Counted from the stretch's first letter, positions 20,508 through 34,810 are shown. The stretch: DNA of 64,000 nt from Apodospora peruviana (GCA_033439685.1 JAUEDM010000002.1:2294001-2358000), one strand, 5' to 3'. Numbers and translations: made by a program. The notes: generated by a model not told the origin, from the sequence alone.

Positions 20508-23500
20508 ATGGCGGCGACCAGCATGATTGAAGATGTGGTCCGGAAGCTCAGCACTCCAGAGACAGGTACGTATTGTTGTCGCTTGTCCTTCCATCCCTTA
20601 CCGTTTGCCAAGCCGGTGTTTCGTCGGATAAGAATGCAACTCAGGCATTGTGTTGTCTACTTGAAGCTGACAATGTTCTCCTCACAGAGCTCCGGTTCAA
20701 GGTCGAGGCCGCATCGACACTGCGCGATAGTCTAGATCACTATGTCTCGGGCCCCACGTATACCGTTTTTCTGAAGCGGCTCATGCCCGCCTTCATCATC
20801 ATACTTCGCCAACCATGCGTCTTTCAGACCACTACTACCGAACAGGCGAACCTGCAGAAGCTGCGGAACTGCGTCCTCGAAATCTTCCACAGGCTGCCCA
20901 CGACCCCTGGCAGTCCGACCGAGCCCTTCGAGCCGTATGCGGAAGAGGTGGTTGACCTCTTGATGAACCTTGTTCGCACAGACAATGAGGAGAATGCGGT
21001 GATCTGTGTCAAGGTTATATCCGACATTATGCGCCATCAGTCTAAGGTGCTTGGTGGGAAGGTGCAGCCGTTCTTAGACTTGATCCAGGAGCAATTCGAA
21101 CAGATCGAGAGGGTGGTGCGGGAACAACTGGACAGTACGTCGTCGACTGGTCTGCCAGGGGCACCGTTAACCCCTGGTAGCACGCAGACGACGTTTGCAC
21201 AACACCAACAGTCCCCGCGCCCGGGCTCGCCAGTCGCGCAAGGGGCTCCCGATTTCAGTGCCGACTCTGGCCAACAATCCGGGCGTCCCATGCTGAAGGG
21301 AATGCAGTCCTTCAAGGTCCTGTCCGAATGCCCAATAATTGTGGTATCAATCTTCCAAGTCCACCGGACCACTGTCCAACATAACGTGAGGGCGTTTGTC
21401 CCTCTTATCAAGTCGGTCTTGTCCACCCAAGCCAAGGCTCAGGAGCAAGCGCACAAGGATGCTGCCCTCAGGGGAAGCATTCATGTCGGAGTTAGCCCCA
21501 ACATCAAGAACCGGGCTGCGTATGGCGACTTCATCACAGCTCAGGTCAAAACCATGAGCTTTCTCGCTTATCTACTTCGGCAGTACTCCAACCACCTGAC
21601 CGACTTTGTGCCCACATTGCCAGACATCATCATTCGGCTCTTGAAGGATTGCCCGCGAGAAAAATCGAGCACCAGGAAAGAATTGTTGGTTGCGATTCGT
21701 CACATCATCAACTTCAACTTTCGCAGGATTTTTCTAAACAAGATTGAGGAGCTCCTGGACCAGAGAACATTACTAGGAGACGGATTGACTGTGTACGAGA
21801 CTATGAGACCGCTGGCATACAGCATGCTGGCAGACCTCATCCATCATGTTAGAGACCAGCTCTCGCCGTCGCAGATCCGCAAGACCGTCGAGGTTTACAC
21901 ACGAAACCTCCACGACAGTTTCCCAGGCACGAGCTTCCAGACTATGAGTGCGAAGCTTCTCCTCAACATGGCTGAGTGTATCGGAAAGTTGGAAAACAAG
22001 GTTGATGCTCGGCACTATCTAATGATGATTCTCAATGCCATCGGCGATAAGTTCGCGGCCATGAACCGGCAGTATGCGAACGCCGCTAAGCTACAGAAGC
22101 TCTATGCGCTACATAACGGCGAGAGCCCTCCGGAGACGTACCTTGCCGACAAAGACGCCCCTCCAGAGTGGGACGAGATCGACATATTCAACGCCATGCC
22201 GATCAAGACTGCCAGTCCTCGCGAGCGAGCAGCTGATCCAGTGGTGGATAACAAGTTTCTATTCAAAAACCTCATGAACGGACTGAAGAACGTCTTTTAC
22301 CAGCTGAAAAGCTGCAATCCGGCACATGGGGTCGATCTTTCCACTGCGCCGGCGCATTGGCAAGACGTGGCATACGGCTTCACCGCTGAAGAAGTTCAGG
22401 TCATCGTTAAGCTCTTCCGTGAGGGTGCATACGTCTTCAGATACTATGAGATCACGAAGCCTGAGACAGAATCGCCGTACAACTCAATAGTTGAGCACAT
22501 GGCCAATTTCTACATGGTTTCTAGTAGCAAAGAGGAAAAGGAACTTCTTGAGACCTTTGCCACTGTCTTCCATTGCATTGACCCAGCAACATTCCACGAG
22601 GTTTTCCAGCAAGAGATACCACGACTTTATGAGATGATTCACGAACACACGGGACTTCTTCATATACCCCAGTTCTTTTTGGCCAGCGAGGCGACATCGC
22701 CAAGCTTTTGCGGAATGCTGCTGCGCTTTTTGATGGAGCGGATTGAGGACGTCGGCTCTGCAAACATAAAGACCTCTTCCATCCTGCTTAGGCTGTTCAA
22801 GCTGGCATTCATGGCTGTCACGCTCTTCGCGTCTCAGAACGAACAGGTTCTGTTGCCGCATGTCGTCGACATTGTCACTAATTCTATTGAGATGTCCACG
22901 AAGGCGGAAGAACCAATGAACTACTTCCTTCTGCTTCGATCACTTTTCAGGAGTATTGGTGGAGGCAAGTTCGAGCACCTCTATAAGCAAATCTTACCGC
23001 TCTTGGAGATGCTTTTGGACGTCCTCAATAACCTTCTCCTGGCGGCACGAAAGCCCGCTGAGCGAGACCTGTACGTTGAACTGTGCCTCACAGTGCCTGC
23101 TCGGCTCAGCAATCTACTTCCTCACCTCAGCTATCTCATGAGACCGCTGGTTGTCGCACTGCGAGCCGGAACGGAATTAGTCGGGCAAGGACTGCGGACG
23201 CTTGAGCTGTGCGTTGACAATCTCACGGCCGACTACTTGGATCCTATCATGGCTCCTGTCATTGATGAGCTGATGACGGCTCTCTTCGACCATCTGAGGC
23301 CCCATCCGTACAGCCATTTCCACTCGCATACGACCCTTCGGATTCTCGGGAAGCTTGGTGGCCGAAATAGGAAATACATGACAGTCCCTTCGCCTGTCAG
23401 TTTCGAGCAGTATGCAGACGACAAGTCTAGCTTCGATGTCCGGCTCATTGGATCCAAGAGAGATAGAGCATTTCCCGCGCACCTAGGGATTGACCTTGCC

Positions 23501-26500
23501 ATCCAGAAGTTGATGGAAGTGCCGAAACCAGTCAAAGGTTCATCAGCAGGTCCCTTGAAGCAACATGACGCTTACTACAAAAGACAAGCACTCCAGTTGA
23601 TCAAGTCTCAGTTGAAGCTGCGTGTTGGCTTTGACAATCTGCCAGACGACCACCCTCGTCTCCTTCGCCTACAGGCGCAGGATCTGATAACTCGCAACAA
23701 GGACGCTGATTTCTCTGCGTTTGACACCTCCGTTCGAGATAAGTCGATCGCGAAGAAAGACGAAGAGGAAGCTATTCTCAAGCGGCTTATCAAGGCGCTC
23801 ATGTTTGCTCAGTCCATCCCGGAGTTCAAAGCGGAAGTGGATGGGTTCCTCCTAAATCTGGCTCGTCATTTCACCATCATTGAGGTCGGGCGAGCTTTGG
23901 TCGACATGAAACGAGAAAAGGCTCCGTTTGATGTCAAGGCAGGCGAAGGCCCTATTTATCTCGACACTAGAGTCTTGTCAATCGCTCTCTTGGAATCTTT
24001 GGCCTCTGAAAATCCCGAGATCCGTGAGGGAGCTGAACGAGTGATCAAAGAGATATACAATTCAGCCGTCACCATCTTTGGATCCGCAAACTATGTGTCA
24101 CGTCTTACCTTCTTTGACAACTTGGCATCTACTTTCTGCCACGGCTGCTACGAAGAAGAGTGGTTTACCAAGACGGGCGGGACATTGGGTATCAAGATCC
24201 TGCTTACGGACATGGACCTCGGCGACCCCTGGGTGGCCTTGAAGCAAATCGACTTCGTGAAGGCATTGATGTATGTGATCAAGGACATGCCTCAGGATCT
24301 TCCCGAGAAGACGCGGAGATCAGCCCAAACCGCGCTCGAGATACTTTTAACAAGGCTCACGAAGAATGCCAAGAAGGAAGACTGCCTGCCTCGACCTCCA
24401 ATCCCGGCACAACCAAGCCAACAGCAAGTCAAGCCGTCGCGACTTGCCCAGATTTGTATGATGCTCAACACCGAGTTGTCGCATATGAACCTGCACGTTC
24501 GTAACACTGCAAAAAGGTCTCTTGAGCTCATCGCCAAGGCAACAGGAGCCGAGATTTGGGAACTGCTTGAGCCTCACAGGAAGCACTTGCTCCAACCAAT
24601 CTATGCCAAACCTTTGAGAGCGCTTCCGTTTGCTATCCAAATCGGCTTCATTGACGCGATCACCTATTACATGTCACTGAAGCCCGACTTTGTGACTTTT
24701 GACGAGCACTTGAACCGCCTTTTAATGGAATCCCTTGCTCTCGCCGATGCAAGTGACGAGTCTCTGGCAGGCAAGACCCTGGAGTTCAGGACACAGCACC
24801 ACATTGTCGATCTTCGGGTGGCATGCCTCAAAATTCTGAGTTCCGCCATGAATTTTGACGAGTTCATGAAAGGGCAAGGTACCAAGGACAACCCCAACAG
24901 GGGCAAGATAGTGGCTGTGTTCTTCAAATGCCTCTACTCGGACTCGCAGCCAACGATCGAAGCTGCCACAGATGCGCTGAAGACTATCCTGTCGCACAAT
25001 AACAAATTGCCTAGAGATCTTCTTCAGTCAGGCCTCCGGCCCGTGCTTGCTAGTCTCGGCGATGCAAAGCGTCTGACTGTCCACGGCTTGGAAAACCTTG
25101 CGATCCTCCTGCGCCTTCTAACCAATTACTTCAAGGTGGAGATTGGAGCTAGACTCTTGGATCACATCCAGGTCATTGCTGAGCCCAATCTCTTGCAACA
25201 AATTTCATTCACTTTCTTTGAGCAGAATTCGTCGGTCAAAGTCATTGCAGCTGTATTCAACATCTTCCATCTCTTGCCCGAAGCGGCGAGGCAGTTCAAA
25301 GAGCGGGTTCTTGACAATGTCCTGGACCTTGAGGGGAAGCTTAGGCGTACTCAACACAGCCCATTCCGTGTGCCACTCTACAGGTATTTGAATCGGTACC
25401 CTGCAGATATATGGGAGCTTCTCGTGGGCCGGATAGACCAGTTGAAATATGGTCGCTTCTTGGCACAGGTCCTCCGTCACCCGGACAGCCAAGGTCTGAG
25501 AGAATACGGCGCAGAAAATGTGAGTTCGATCATTGAGGCCTGTGGCAATGTGATTAGCCAGGGCAAGGACACCAAATTTGTCGCTATTGTGAACGCCATC
25601 AACATCTTGGACGCCCTCTGCGAGTTTCCCGGTTCCCAGGCATGGATGGAAAACAAGGAGCATATCGACTGGCTGAAGCATGTAGGCAAGGAACTAGAAC
25701 GGACTCTGCGGGCACACGCCCTGCCCGAAAATCTCCGCCTCGGGGCAGAACAGGCATCCGAGCAGCTCATGTTGATCTTGGTAAAGTCCCTCGACAGGAA
25801 CCCGAAGGACTTGGAGCCACTTTTCAGCCTCGTCGAGTCCATCACCGCAGATGATTTCCGCGAGACACAGGCCGTACTGTCATATATCTACAACGGCATC
25901 ATTTCCAACGACTCTATTGAGTTTTGGAAGACTGTCGTCCTCAAGTGCCTGGAGATATACGCCGGAAAAGGAGCGTCACAAAAGACGAAGTGCTACCTGC
26001 TCCACAACATTGTCAACCCTATCGTTGCCATGGATGTGCAACGACATTGGAATGGAGGCGAGCCGCCCAAGGGCCCTCGGTTCCTCGACAAGTCAGTTAT
26101 TGATTCCATCAACACTAAGATCTGGAAGATGAATCTTCCTGATCCGCATGACGACCTATTGCATCCGCGTATCGACTATACCCGGATGGAGGTGCTCCAA
26201 CTCTCGGCCATGCTGGTCAAATACCACTATGCCATTTTACAAGATGCACGTAAGGACTTCATCAAGTTTGGCTGGACTTATATTCGGCTGGACGATGTCA
26301 TCAACAAACACGCCGCGTATGTTGTGATAGGATACTTCATCGCACATTACGAAACCCCGGCTAAGATCGTCACGCAAATCTATTTTTCTCTCCTCAAGAC
26401 CAACCAAAACGAGGGTAGAGCTCTTGTGACCCAGGCCCTTGAATTGATGGCTCCAGTCATGCCCAAGCGTTGCGGCGTTAACCCGGGTGACAGAAACCCA

Positions 26501-29500
26501 GTCTGGGCAGTTGCACCACGCCGTATCCTGGCCGAAGAAAGCCAGAACACCCAGCAGATGACCAGTATCTTCCAGTTCTTGGTGAGACATCCGGACTTGT
26601 TCTACGACTCTCGAGACAAGTTTGCGATGCTCATTATCGGATGCCTCCGGAAAATCTCGGGACCACCCAATCCTTCCCCTGATAGCAAGAAACTGGTGCT
26701 TAATATGATGACCTTGATCTGGCAGTGGGAGCAGCGCCGGGTTGAGGGGAAGCGAACTGAGCCGCTTAGAGACCTGTCTGAATCTCCAACGTCCAAAAAG
26801 CGGATGCTTGAGGAACAAACAGGTGCATCTCCCTCCGCCGCAAGGCAGCCCGAGAAGGCAGAATTCCAGATTCCGGCTATCGGTCGCCAAAAAATGATCA
26901 AGTATCTGGTTGAGTATATCGCTCAGCTAAACGAGCGGTACCAGCTCCCTTCTGCCAAGGCACGCGACCCGACGATAGTGACAGGTCAGCAGGGTCTGCC
27001 CGTGCCTTCCGGAGAGCAATGCAAGAAAGCGATGACCCTCCTTTACAATCTTCTGCAGCCTAAGTATTGGGGGGATCTCGACGTGGATTTGTTCCCCAAT
27101 GTCACGGAGGTGGTTCTCGCCAGCGATAAGACAACTGCGATACTGAACGCCGATCCGTCTGATAAGGAGAAGTACGATGAGAAGTTCATCACAAACATCA
27201 TCAATACTCTCCAAGTTGTTCGAATAATCCTGAACTTCAAATCGGACGACTGGGTAATCAAGAACATGACACAGATCCAAAAGATTTTGGACAAATGTTT
27301 GAAATCGGAGAATCCGGAGCTGCAGGACTGCCTTCACTTGGCCGACAAGAAGTATGATTTTGGCCGAGAGATCAGACCCATAGTCAAGCGAATCCTTGAT
27401 GCTGTTCCAGAGGATGTCCCCATGGAAGATGCTGATGCCGAAGGCGAAGCTGAGGCACCGACGTCGGAGATCATCACATTCTTGTCGGGCATCGCCACAG
27501 AAAGCATGGCTGCTTCCAATTATGTCTCTGGCATCAACATCCTGTGGTCCTTGGGACGGCGCAGGGCGACCACTATCGACCAGCATATTCCCGCCATCAT
27601 GAAGTCACTGCAATCAAAGCTTGCTCGAGATCATGTTTCTCACTATGCCGCACTCACGCACCAGGCAGGTGGTCCTCGGCCTCCGCAAGAACCGAATGCT
27701 GCCACCGAGATGAACGCTTATGACCTGGAAATTCAGACCGGGCTGATCCTCAAGGCTGTCGAGATCACTTCGATGCGGATGGAGATCTTGGGTGACAACC
27801 GGCGCCCTTTCCTGAGCGTCCTGGCGACCATAGTGGAAAAGTCGCTGCATGTTGCGCTTTGCGAAAAGATTCTGGATATGGTCGAAGCCTGGGTGTTCCG
27901 ATCCGAAGGTACTTGGCCAACACTAAAGGAGAAGACGGCTGTCTTGCACAAGATGATCTCGTTTGAACACCGCCAAGACCCGATCATGCTAATGAAGTTC
28001 CTTGATCTCGTCATCCGCATATACGAGGATCCAAAGATTACCCGGACAGAACTCACCGTAAGGATGGAACATGCGTTCTTGATAGGGACGCGAGCACAAG
28101 ATGTGGAGATGCGGAACAGGTTCATGTCCATCTTCGACAAGAGTCTCTCTAAGACAGCGAGTGCCCGCCTGGCATACGTCATCCTGTCACAGAACTGGGA
28201 TACGTTGGCGGATTCATACTGGCTCGCTCAGGCTTCTCAACTTCTCCTCGGCGGAGTCGACATGAGCCCAATAATTCAGCTAAATCAGGAGGATTTCCGA
28301 ACGCTACCGGCGTCACATGTGTTAGGTGCATATTCAAAGGATTCTCGGGAGCCTACCATGATCTCCGATGACAAGTTTGAAACATTCATGGCAGGCCATC
28401 GACGTTTCGTTGCCGAACTTGCAGACGTGAGGGTGCGCGACATCCTTGAGCCATTGACTCAGCTGCAACATGTCGATCCCAACCTTTCCAACGACCTATG
28501 GGTAATCCTGTTTCCAATGTTTTGGTCGGCTACGGCCAAGGAGGACAGGGCCGAGCTTGAACGCGGCATGGTTACGCTACTCACCAAAGACTACCATGCG
28601 CGGCAGTTAGACAAGCGCCCAAATGTGGTTCAGTCCCTCCTTACGGGGGCAGCCAAATCCTGGCCGCAGTGCAAGATCCCCCCGCACGTGCTCAAATTCG
28701 AAGCCAAGACATACGACGCGTGGTACACGGCGCTCTACCAGCTGGAGAATGCTGCTATCAAGCCCGAGATTGATTCCGCCACTGTCCGGGAAAGCAATTT
28801 GGATGCTCTTGTGGATCTGTATGCCTCGCTTGGAGAAGAAGACCTGTTCTACGGCACGTGGCGCCGACGCTGTCAGTTTGTGGAGACAAACGCTGCCCTC
28901 TCGTATGAGCAGAACGGCATGTGGGATAAAGCACAAAAGATGTACGAGGCCGCGCAAGTAAAGGCTCGCACAGGGGCCATCCCGTTCTCCGAGGGCGAAT
29001 ATATGCTCTGGGAGGATCAATGGGTAATTTGCGCGCAGAAGCTCCAGCAGTGGGAAGTCTTGCAGGATTTTGCCAAGCACGAGAATTTCCAGGACCTTCT
29101 TCTCGAGTGTGCCTGGCGGAATACCGAGTATTGGCGCGAAGCAGAAAACCGGGAGCAGCTAGACGGCTTGATCAAGGGTGTCATGGACGCCCCGACTCCA
29201 AGGAGATCTTTCTTCCAGGGTTTCATGTCTCTGTTGAAATTCCACCATAAGCAAGAAACAATCCAGGATTTTAACGCCGTTGTGGATTCGGCGATCCAGT
29301 TGTCTATTCGAAAATGGCACCAGCTTCCCAAGCGCCTCACCGCAGCCCACATTCCGCTTCTGCAGAACTTCCAACAGCTGGTTGAGCTTCATGATGCAAG
29401 CGTCATCTGCACGAGCCTGGCCCAAACAACCCAGGCCAATCTCGACGTCAAGTCGGGGGAGCTGAAGCTGCTCCTTCAAACGTGGCGGGATAGGCTTCCC

Positions 29501-32284
29501 AACACGTGGGACGACATTGTTGCTTGGCAGGATTTGGTAACATGGAGACAGCATATCTTTGGTCTCATTAATGGAACCTATCTTCAGTTGCTGCCCCAAG
29601 GACAAAACACAGGCGGCGCTTCCTTTGCTTATCGGGGATACCACGAGACGGCTTGGATTATCAATCGCTTTGCACATGTTGCCAGAAAGCACAACCTCCC
29701 GGATGTTTGCATCAGCCAGCTCAGTCGCATTTACACTCTGCCTAACATCGAGATTCAAGAGGCTTTCCTCAAGCTGCGAGAGCAGGCAAAATGCCACTAT
29801 CAAAATCCCGAGGAGCTGAACAGCGGACTAGACGTGATCAATAATACCAATCTTAATTACTTTAGTGCTGCGCAGAAAGCCGAGTTCTACACGTTGAAGG
29901 GCATGTTCCTGGAGAAACTCAAGAATAAGGACGAAGCAGATGGAGCATATGGAACTGCTCTCTACTTCGACATCACAGCTGCCAAAGCCTGGGCTGAATG
30001 GGGATATTTTAACGATAGAAAATTCAAAGAGGATCCTGCCGACTTGAGCGCGGCGAAGCAGGCCCTTACAAGTTATCTTCAGGCCGCCTCGAGCTACAAG
30101 AATCACAAGTCCAGAAAGCTCATTGCTCGGATTCTGTGGCTTCTGAGTCTGGATGATGCAAACGGCACGATCGCATCTGGCTTTGACGACTTCAAAGGAG
30201 AAATTCCGATTTGGTACTGGATCACGTACATCCCTCAACTCTTGACCGGTCTGGGACACAAGGAAGCGCCGAGAGTGCAAAACATTCTACTGAAGATCGC
30301 CAAGAGCTACCCACAAGCTCTGTACTTCCAGCTCCGGACGAACAGGGAGGACATGTTGACTATCAAGAAGACTCAGGAACAAAAGGATAGGATGAAACAG
30401 CGAGGACCCAGTGCGCCTGCCAAACCTGGTGCCTCTCCCCAACAGCAGAAGATGGAGGGCAAAGCAGACGGGGCTGGCAACTCAAGGCCAGCTACGGCTA
30501 ATGGCGACTCCAAGATCGAACCAAAGGCCGAAGGGGCAGACACTAATGCCACTAACAGCGCTCCTGCTGCCGCCAACAATGCCGCTCAAGGTGACCAACA
30601 GGCTGGAACTGCGCAAAAGAAGCCGCCATGGGAGCTCACAGAGGAGATTATGAGTGTCCTCAAGACAGCATTCCCGCTTCTGGCCTTGTCAATGGAGACC
30701 ATGGTGGATCAGATCCAGAAACACTTCAAGTGTCCGCCGGACGAGGATGCTTATCGCCTTATTGTGGCTCTACTCAACGACGGACTCGCATATGTCAGTC
30801 GCATGCCAACTTCATATGCCAAGGACGTAAAGCTTCCGTCGGCCACCGAGACGAACATCACCCGTTTTGCAGAAACGATCTTGCCGGCGCACATACGGGG
30901 GACATTCGAAACCGATTTCGTCAAGGTCAAGCCGACCATGTATGAATACATCCAGAAGCTTCGCAAATGGCGAGACAAGTTCGAGGAGAAATTGGACCGC
31001 CGGCCGTCACATCTACCATTGGAAAGCTTTGCCCATTACTCACCACATCTCAGCGAGTTTCGCTGGCAGAAGTTTGATGAGGTGGAGATCCCAGGTCAGT
31101 ATCTGCAGCATAAGGACAAGAACTCGGACTTCATTCGGATTGAGAGGTTCCTGCCAAACGTCGATCTTGTCCGCACCATTGGCGGATCACATAGGCGCCT
31201 GAAGATCCGCGGCCACGATGGCAGTATTCACGCCTTCGCGGTGCAGCACCCAGCAGCTAGGCATTGTCGTCGTGAGGAGAGGATACTTCAGCTTTTCAGA
31301 CAGCTCAATCAAACACTGAGCAGCAAGAAGGAGAGCCGCCGACGTGATCTGCAGTTCACGCTACCGCTGATGCTGCCGCTGGCACCTCATATCAGAATTG
31401 TTCAGGAAGACACTTCGTATATTACGCTGCAGGGCATTTATGAGGATCATTGTCGCCAGAACGGATGCTCAAAGGATGAACCGGTTCTTTTCACGATGGA
31501 GAAATTGCGCGGACTGGTCGAGCAAAAGGGACCGGTAAGTCTAACCCGGCAGTCTGAAGTTGAGCCCAACGTGCTCTTGCTGACAGCGAATCAACAGAAA
31601 CCCCCGGACCACATGGTGACAGCGCGTCTGGAGGTCCTCCGGGCGATCCAGGAGAAGTGGGTGGATAACACGATCGCGTTGGAGTATTTCCAGGCGGTGT
31701 TCCCCGAGTTTGCCGAGTTCTGGCTGTTCCGGCGACGCTTCTCGTACCAGCTCGCGGCGCTGACGTTCATGACGTACATCTTGCACATCGACAAGCGGTA
31801 CCCGCAAAAGATCAACATCGCGCGCGGGTCGGGCAACATTTGGGGCTCGGACCTCATGGCGGCGTTTGGGCAGAATAGGCCTCTGTTCCAGAACACGGAG
31901 CCGGTACCGTTTCGGTTGACGCCCAATCTGCAGACGCTGATGGGCCCTCTGGCGACCGAGGGCATTTTCAGCTGCTCGGTGATGGCGATCGCCAGGTGCC
32001 TGACGGAGCCTGAGTTCCAACTAGAGCACGCGCTGACGCTTTTTGTGCGGGACGAGATGATGTTTTGGTTCACGAGCTCGCACCGCAGCCTGAGTCTGAC
32101 GGAGGCGCAGCTGCGGGATACGGTGCAGATGAACAACGAGATGATTGTGAAGAAGGCGGTCTCGCTCGCGCAGGCGCCTGTTGGCAGTCTGCCGGCGAAC
32201 CAGACGGTCATTGATTTAGTCGCGAAAGCGGTCAACCCGATGAACTTGGCCATGTGCGATGCGCTGTGGATGCCGTATTTGTAA
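20508..32284 (+). CDS. TRA1: TRA1, SAGA/NuA4 activator-binding subunit (PIKK-family pseudokinase)
   Basis: Giant scaffold that receives transcription activators for the SAGA and NuA4 histone acetyltransferase complexes. Exon 1 is 20508-20565 (MAATSMIEDVVRKLSTPET). A 122 bp intron ends CACAG and exon 2 starts at 20688 (ELRFKVEAASTLRDSLDHY). The long exon is interrupted once more by a probable 63 bp intron at 31535-31597, giving 3863 aa (3884 if retained). HEAT-type helical repeats run from the N-terminus to about residue 2600. The FAT domain follows (DLFYGTWRRRCQ, SFAYRGYHETAWIINRFA), then a disordered Ala/Lys/Pro/Gln linker near 30390-30610. The PI3K-like domain (HDGSIHAFAVQHPAARHCRREERILQLFRQLN) lacks the usual DFG and catalytic-loop residues, and a FATC-like end (CDALWMPYL) closes the protein. 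Length and domain order match Tra1/TRRAP. Confidence 0.97.
31535..31597 (+). other. Probable stop-free 63 bp intron in TRA1
   Basis: GTAAGT at the 5' end, a CTGAC branch-like site 18 nt before the end, and CAACAG at the 3' end. The length is a multiple of three with no stop, so ORF prediction reads through it as VSLTRQSEVEPNVLLLTANQQ. Removing it joins EQKGP to KPPDHMVTARLEVL. Confidence 0.7.
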
Positions 32285-33060
32285 ACAAAACAAAACAGGA
32301 GTGAGGGTGGTTTCTTGGCTTTATTTTCTTACTCTTGACAGAGCGGTTACTATATTCAAGGTGGTTTGGGGGTTGGGTGCATGAAGTTTGAACATGGTTT
32401 ATTGCTTTTGAGTGGTTTACGCCATAAAGCGTTTGGTCTTTCTACTCAGGTCCATCTGGCGGGGAGGTAGACAGGCAGGCTGTGTGTTTGTCAGTGGCAT
32501 TATGATGAAGTTCGGCGTCATAAGGGGTGATGGATATCATAAGACTAAAATAAGTGCCTTGACGATACGGAAAATGACAACGAGCGACGGGTTGGTTTTT
32601 ACATGCTTATATTTTTTTATTTGGGAGGTGTATGGCAATGAAAATACCTTTAATAAATTAATAATGAAATTGATGAATACATTGCTGAGAAGTGAGGTTG
32701 TTATTCAGGTTCATTCATGCACCATTCCACGGCAAAATAGGTACTTCTGCCGGAAGCTATCTACCTACTCGGTAGTGATATAATTCTCATTTCTATTTCT
32801 TTCTTATCATCACAGCAAAAGAAATATGCATTCTGTCTCTATCGCTTTCTCTTCCACGAAAACCAAAAATGACAACCAATATATACACCACAACCCCTTT
32901 CGAAAAGCATCCCATTATCGTCATGCCTACCTTCCCTTACCTACTACCTAAGGTAGGTAAGTACCCCGATTATACACCAATACCCAAGCTGCTCACAACT
33001 GTCCAAAACACAACCTCAGGATATCTACCTAAGAAGACCCATCATTCCCACTTTGTTAAT
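32285..33060. other. Convergent 3' spacer (TRA1 / aminopeptidase)
   Basis: An AT-rich 776 bp spacer with both 3' UTRs. TACCTA/TAGGTA words cluster at 32939-32967. The 123-aa ORF at 32412 has no recognisable features. Confidence 0.6.
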
Positions 33061-34810
33061 TTAAGCAGCCCACTCCCGATCAACCTCCTCCCAGTGATCC
33101 AAAAACCCCTTATAAAACTTCATGCCCAGACCAGGATCCAAACTGCCCGTGGTGGCGCGGATGCTGTGCATGCTGAGCTGCGGAATGCCGACGTCGGCCG
33201 CCTTGCAGCCCATGGCGCTGCTCAGCATGGGGCCCACCGTGCCTCCGCTGCGCGAGTCGTTGCGGATCATGTGGCGCTGGTTGACGGTGCCGGCGAGGCT
33301 CGCGATCCTGTCCAGGATGGCCATCGACGCGCTGTCTGTCGTCATGTGGGCCGAAGCATCAACACAGAGAGCCACGCCCACGTTGAGGCGAGGCGAGTGG
33401 CCCGGGAGGTTGGTCGAGCCGAAATTCGGGTGAGCAGCGTGCGTGACGTCTGACGAGACGAGGAAGGAGTTGGCGAAAGTCTGGCCAATCAGGCCCGGGC
33501 CGAAGTTGACGTCCTCAACCTTGGCCGAGAGCTCCTCAACTGCGCGTTCGATCGTGATGGGAAGAAAATTTCCCCGCGCGCCTTGGCGAAGAAGGGAGCC
33601 GATCTCTTCGTCGTCAAAGAGCGCGACGAGCTTTATCACGCCATCTGTGTCGTCTGCCTTGGCGTGCAGGAGCGCCATGAAGGCCGCCCAGGAGCAGAGC
33701 TTGTCGTCGATGCGGCCGGCAAAAATGAATTCCTTGTCGAGACCGCCGACGGCGGCGGGTTGAGAGTCAAAGAGCTCGAGCTCCCAGTTGAGAATTGTGC
33801 TGTAATCTTTAATGTCGAGTTGAGAGGCGATCAGCTTGACAAGTTTTGAGGGTTGTGTTGATGTGAAGGATCCGGGGCCGCCAAGGGGCTCTGCACTGTC
33901 GTTGGCGGCGGAAGATGAGAGATCACTGTTGTCTAACCCAATAATTGGTACCGCTTCGGTCTGGTGTTTTCGGTTCCTTGTCAGTACCAGCAGGAAAATG
34001 AGAAGACTCGGGTTAAAGACGCACCTCGCGGTTGTTGTGGCCCATCATCCCTATACCAAAATGGGGCGCCAGCGTTGGGATCCGGGCAACTGAATAAGTG
34101 TGTTAGTTCGCGCATCATTCTTCACGGACAGGATGGAGAATAGACGTACTGGGCCAGTCGAGCTTGGCAAGCTTGACGGTGGTCTTGCCCGTCTTGGCAT
34201 CCCGAACTATGACACGGCCACCGATGCTAAGGTCTCTGTCCCACCACGTCTCGTTCAGGGCGCCGGCGTATTGCGCAACGCCAAGCTGGATATATCCGTG
34301 GGTGTTGTGCTTGGTGCTGACGGGCTTGAGCCTCGCGGTCAGGGCATCGATATGGCCGGCAATCATGGCGACGCCGTTGCCGGGCTTGTAGGCCTTGCCG
34401 ACGGTAAAGGATATGATGGAGCTGCCATTGCGCGTGACAAAGTACTTGCCGCCAGCCTCGAGCTTGCCGGCCCAACTTTCCCGGCTTGGGAGCTGTTATT
34501 GGAAGGTAGTTGTCAGCTGACTGTTCCCCGTACATGGGGTTGCTCATGACCGTACCTCTTTAAAGCCAGCCTTGCCCAACGCCTCCTTGAAGTAGGCCAC
34601 CGCGTGAAAGACGGTCGGGTTCCCGGTCATGAATTCGAGGTAGGGCTTGGTGAAGTCTGCTGGGTCGAGGTCCTTCGCATTGACCTTGGAGCCGGCGGGC
34701 ATTTGCGTGTTCGCACGGTTGGGAGGCATCATGGTGTCCTGAATCGACATGGAACGGAGCGACAGGTTGGATGCACGAGCGCGGAGGTATTCGGGAGTGC
34801 AGCGCGTCAT
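33061..34810 (-). CDS. Aspartyl aminopeptidase (peptidase family M18)
   Basis: Metallo-aminopeptidase that removes N-terminal Asp or Glu from peptides, in the cytosol or vacuole. Four exons: 34810-34556, 34492-34150, 34089-34025 and 33960-33061; introns are 63, 60 and 64 bp. The product is 520 aa, close to the usual 450-520. Metal and catalytic motifs are all present: AMIAGHIDA (first zinc His), the FAGRIDDKLCSW segment (Asp), LVALFDDEEIGS (Glu pair), DASAHMTT, and near the end QLSMHSIRATTG (last zinc His). The start at 34810 gives MTRCTPEYLRARASN; a later Met (34750) is possible. There is no signal peptide. It diverges from the PAF-acetylhydrolase gene and converges on TRA1. Confidence 0.95.
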
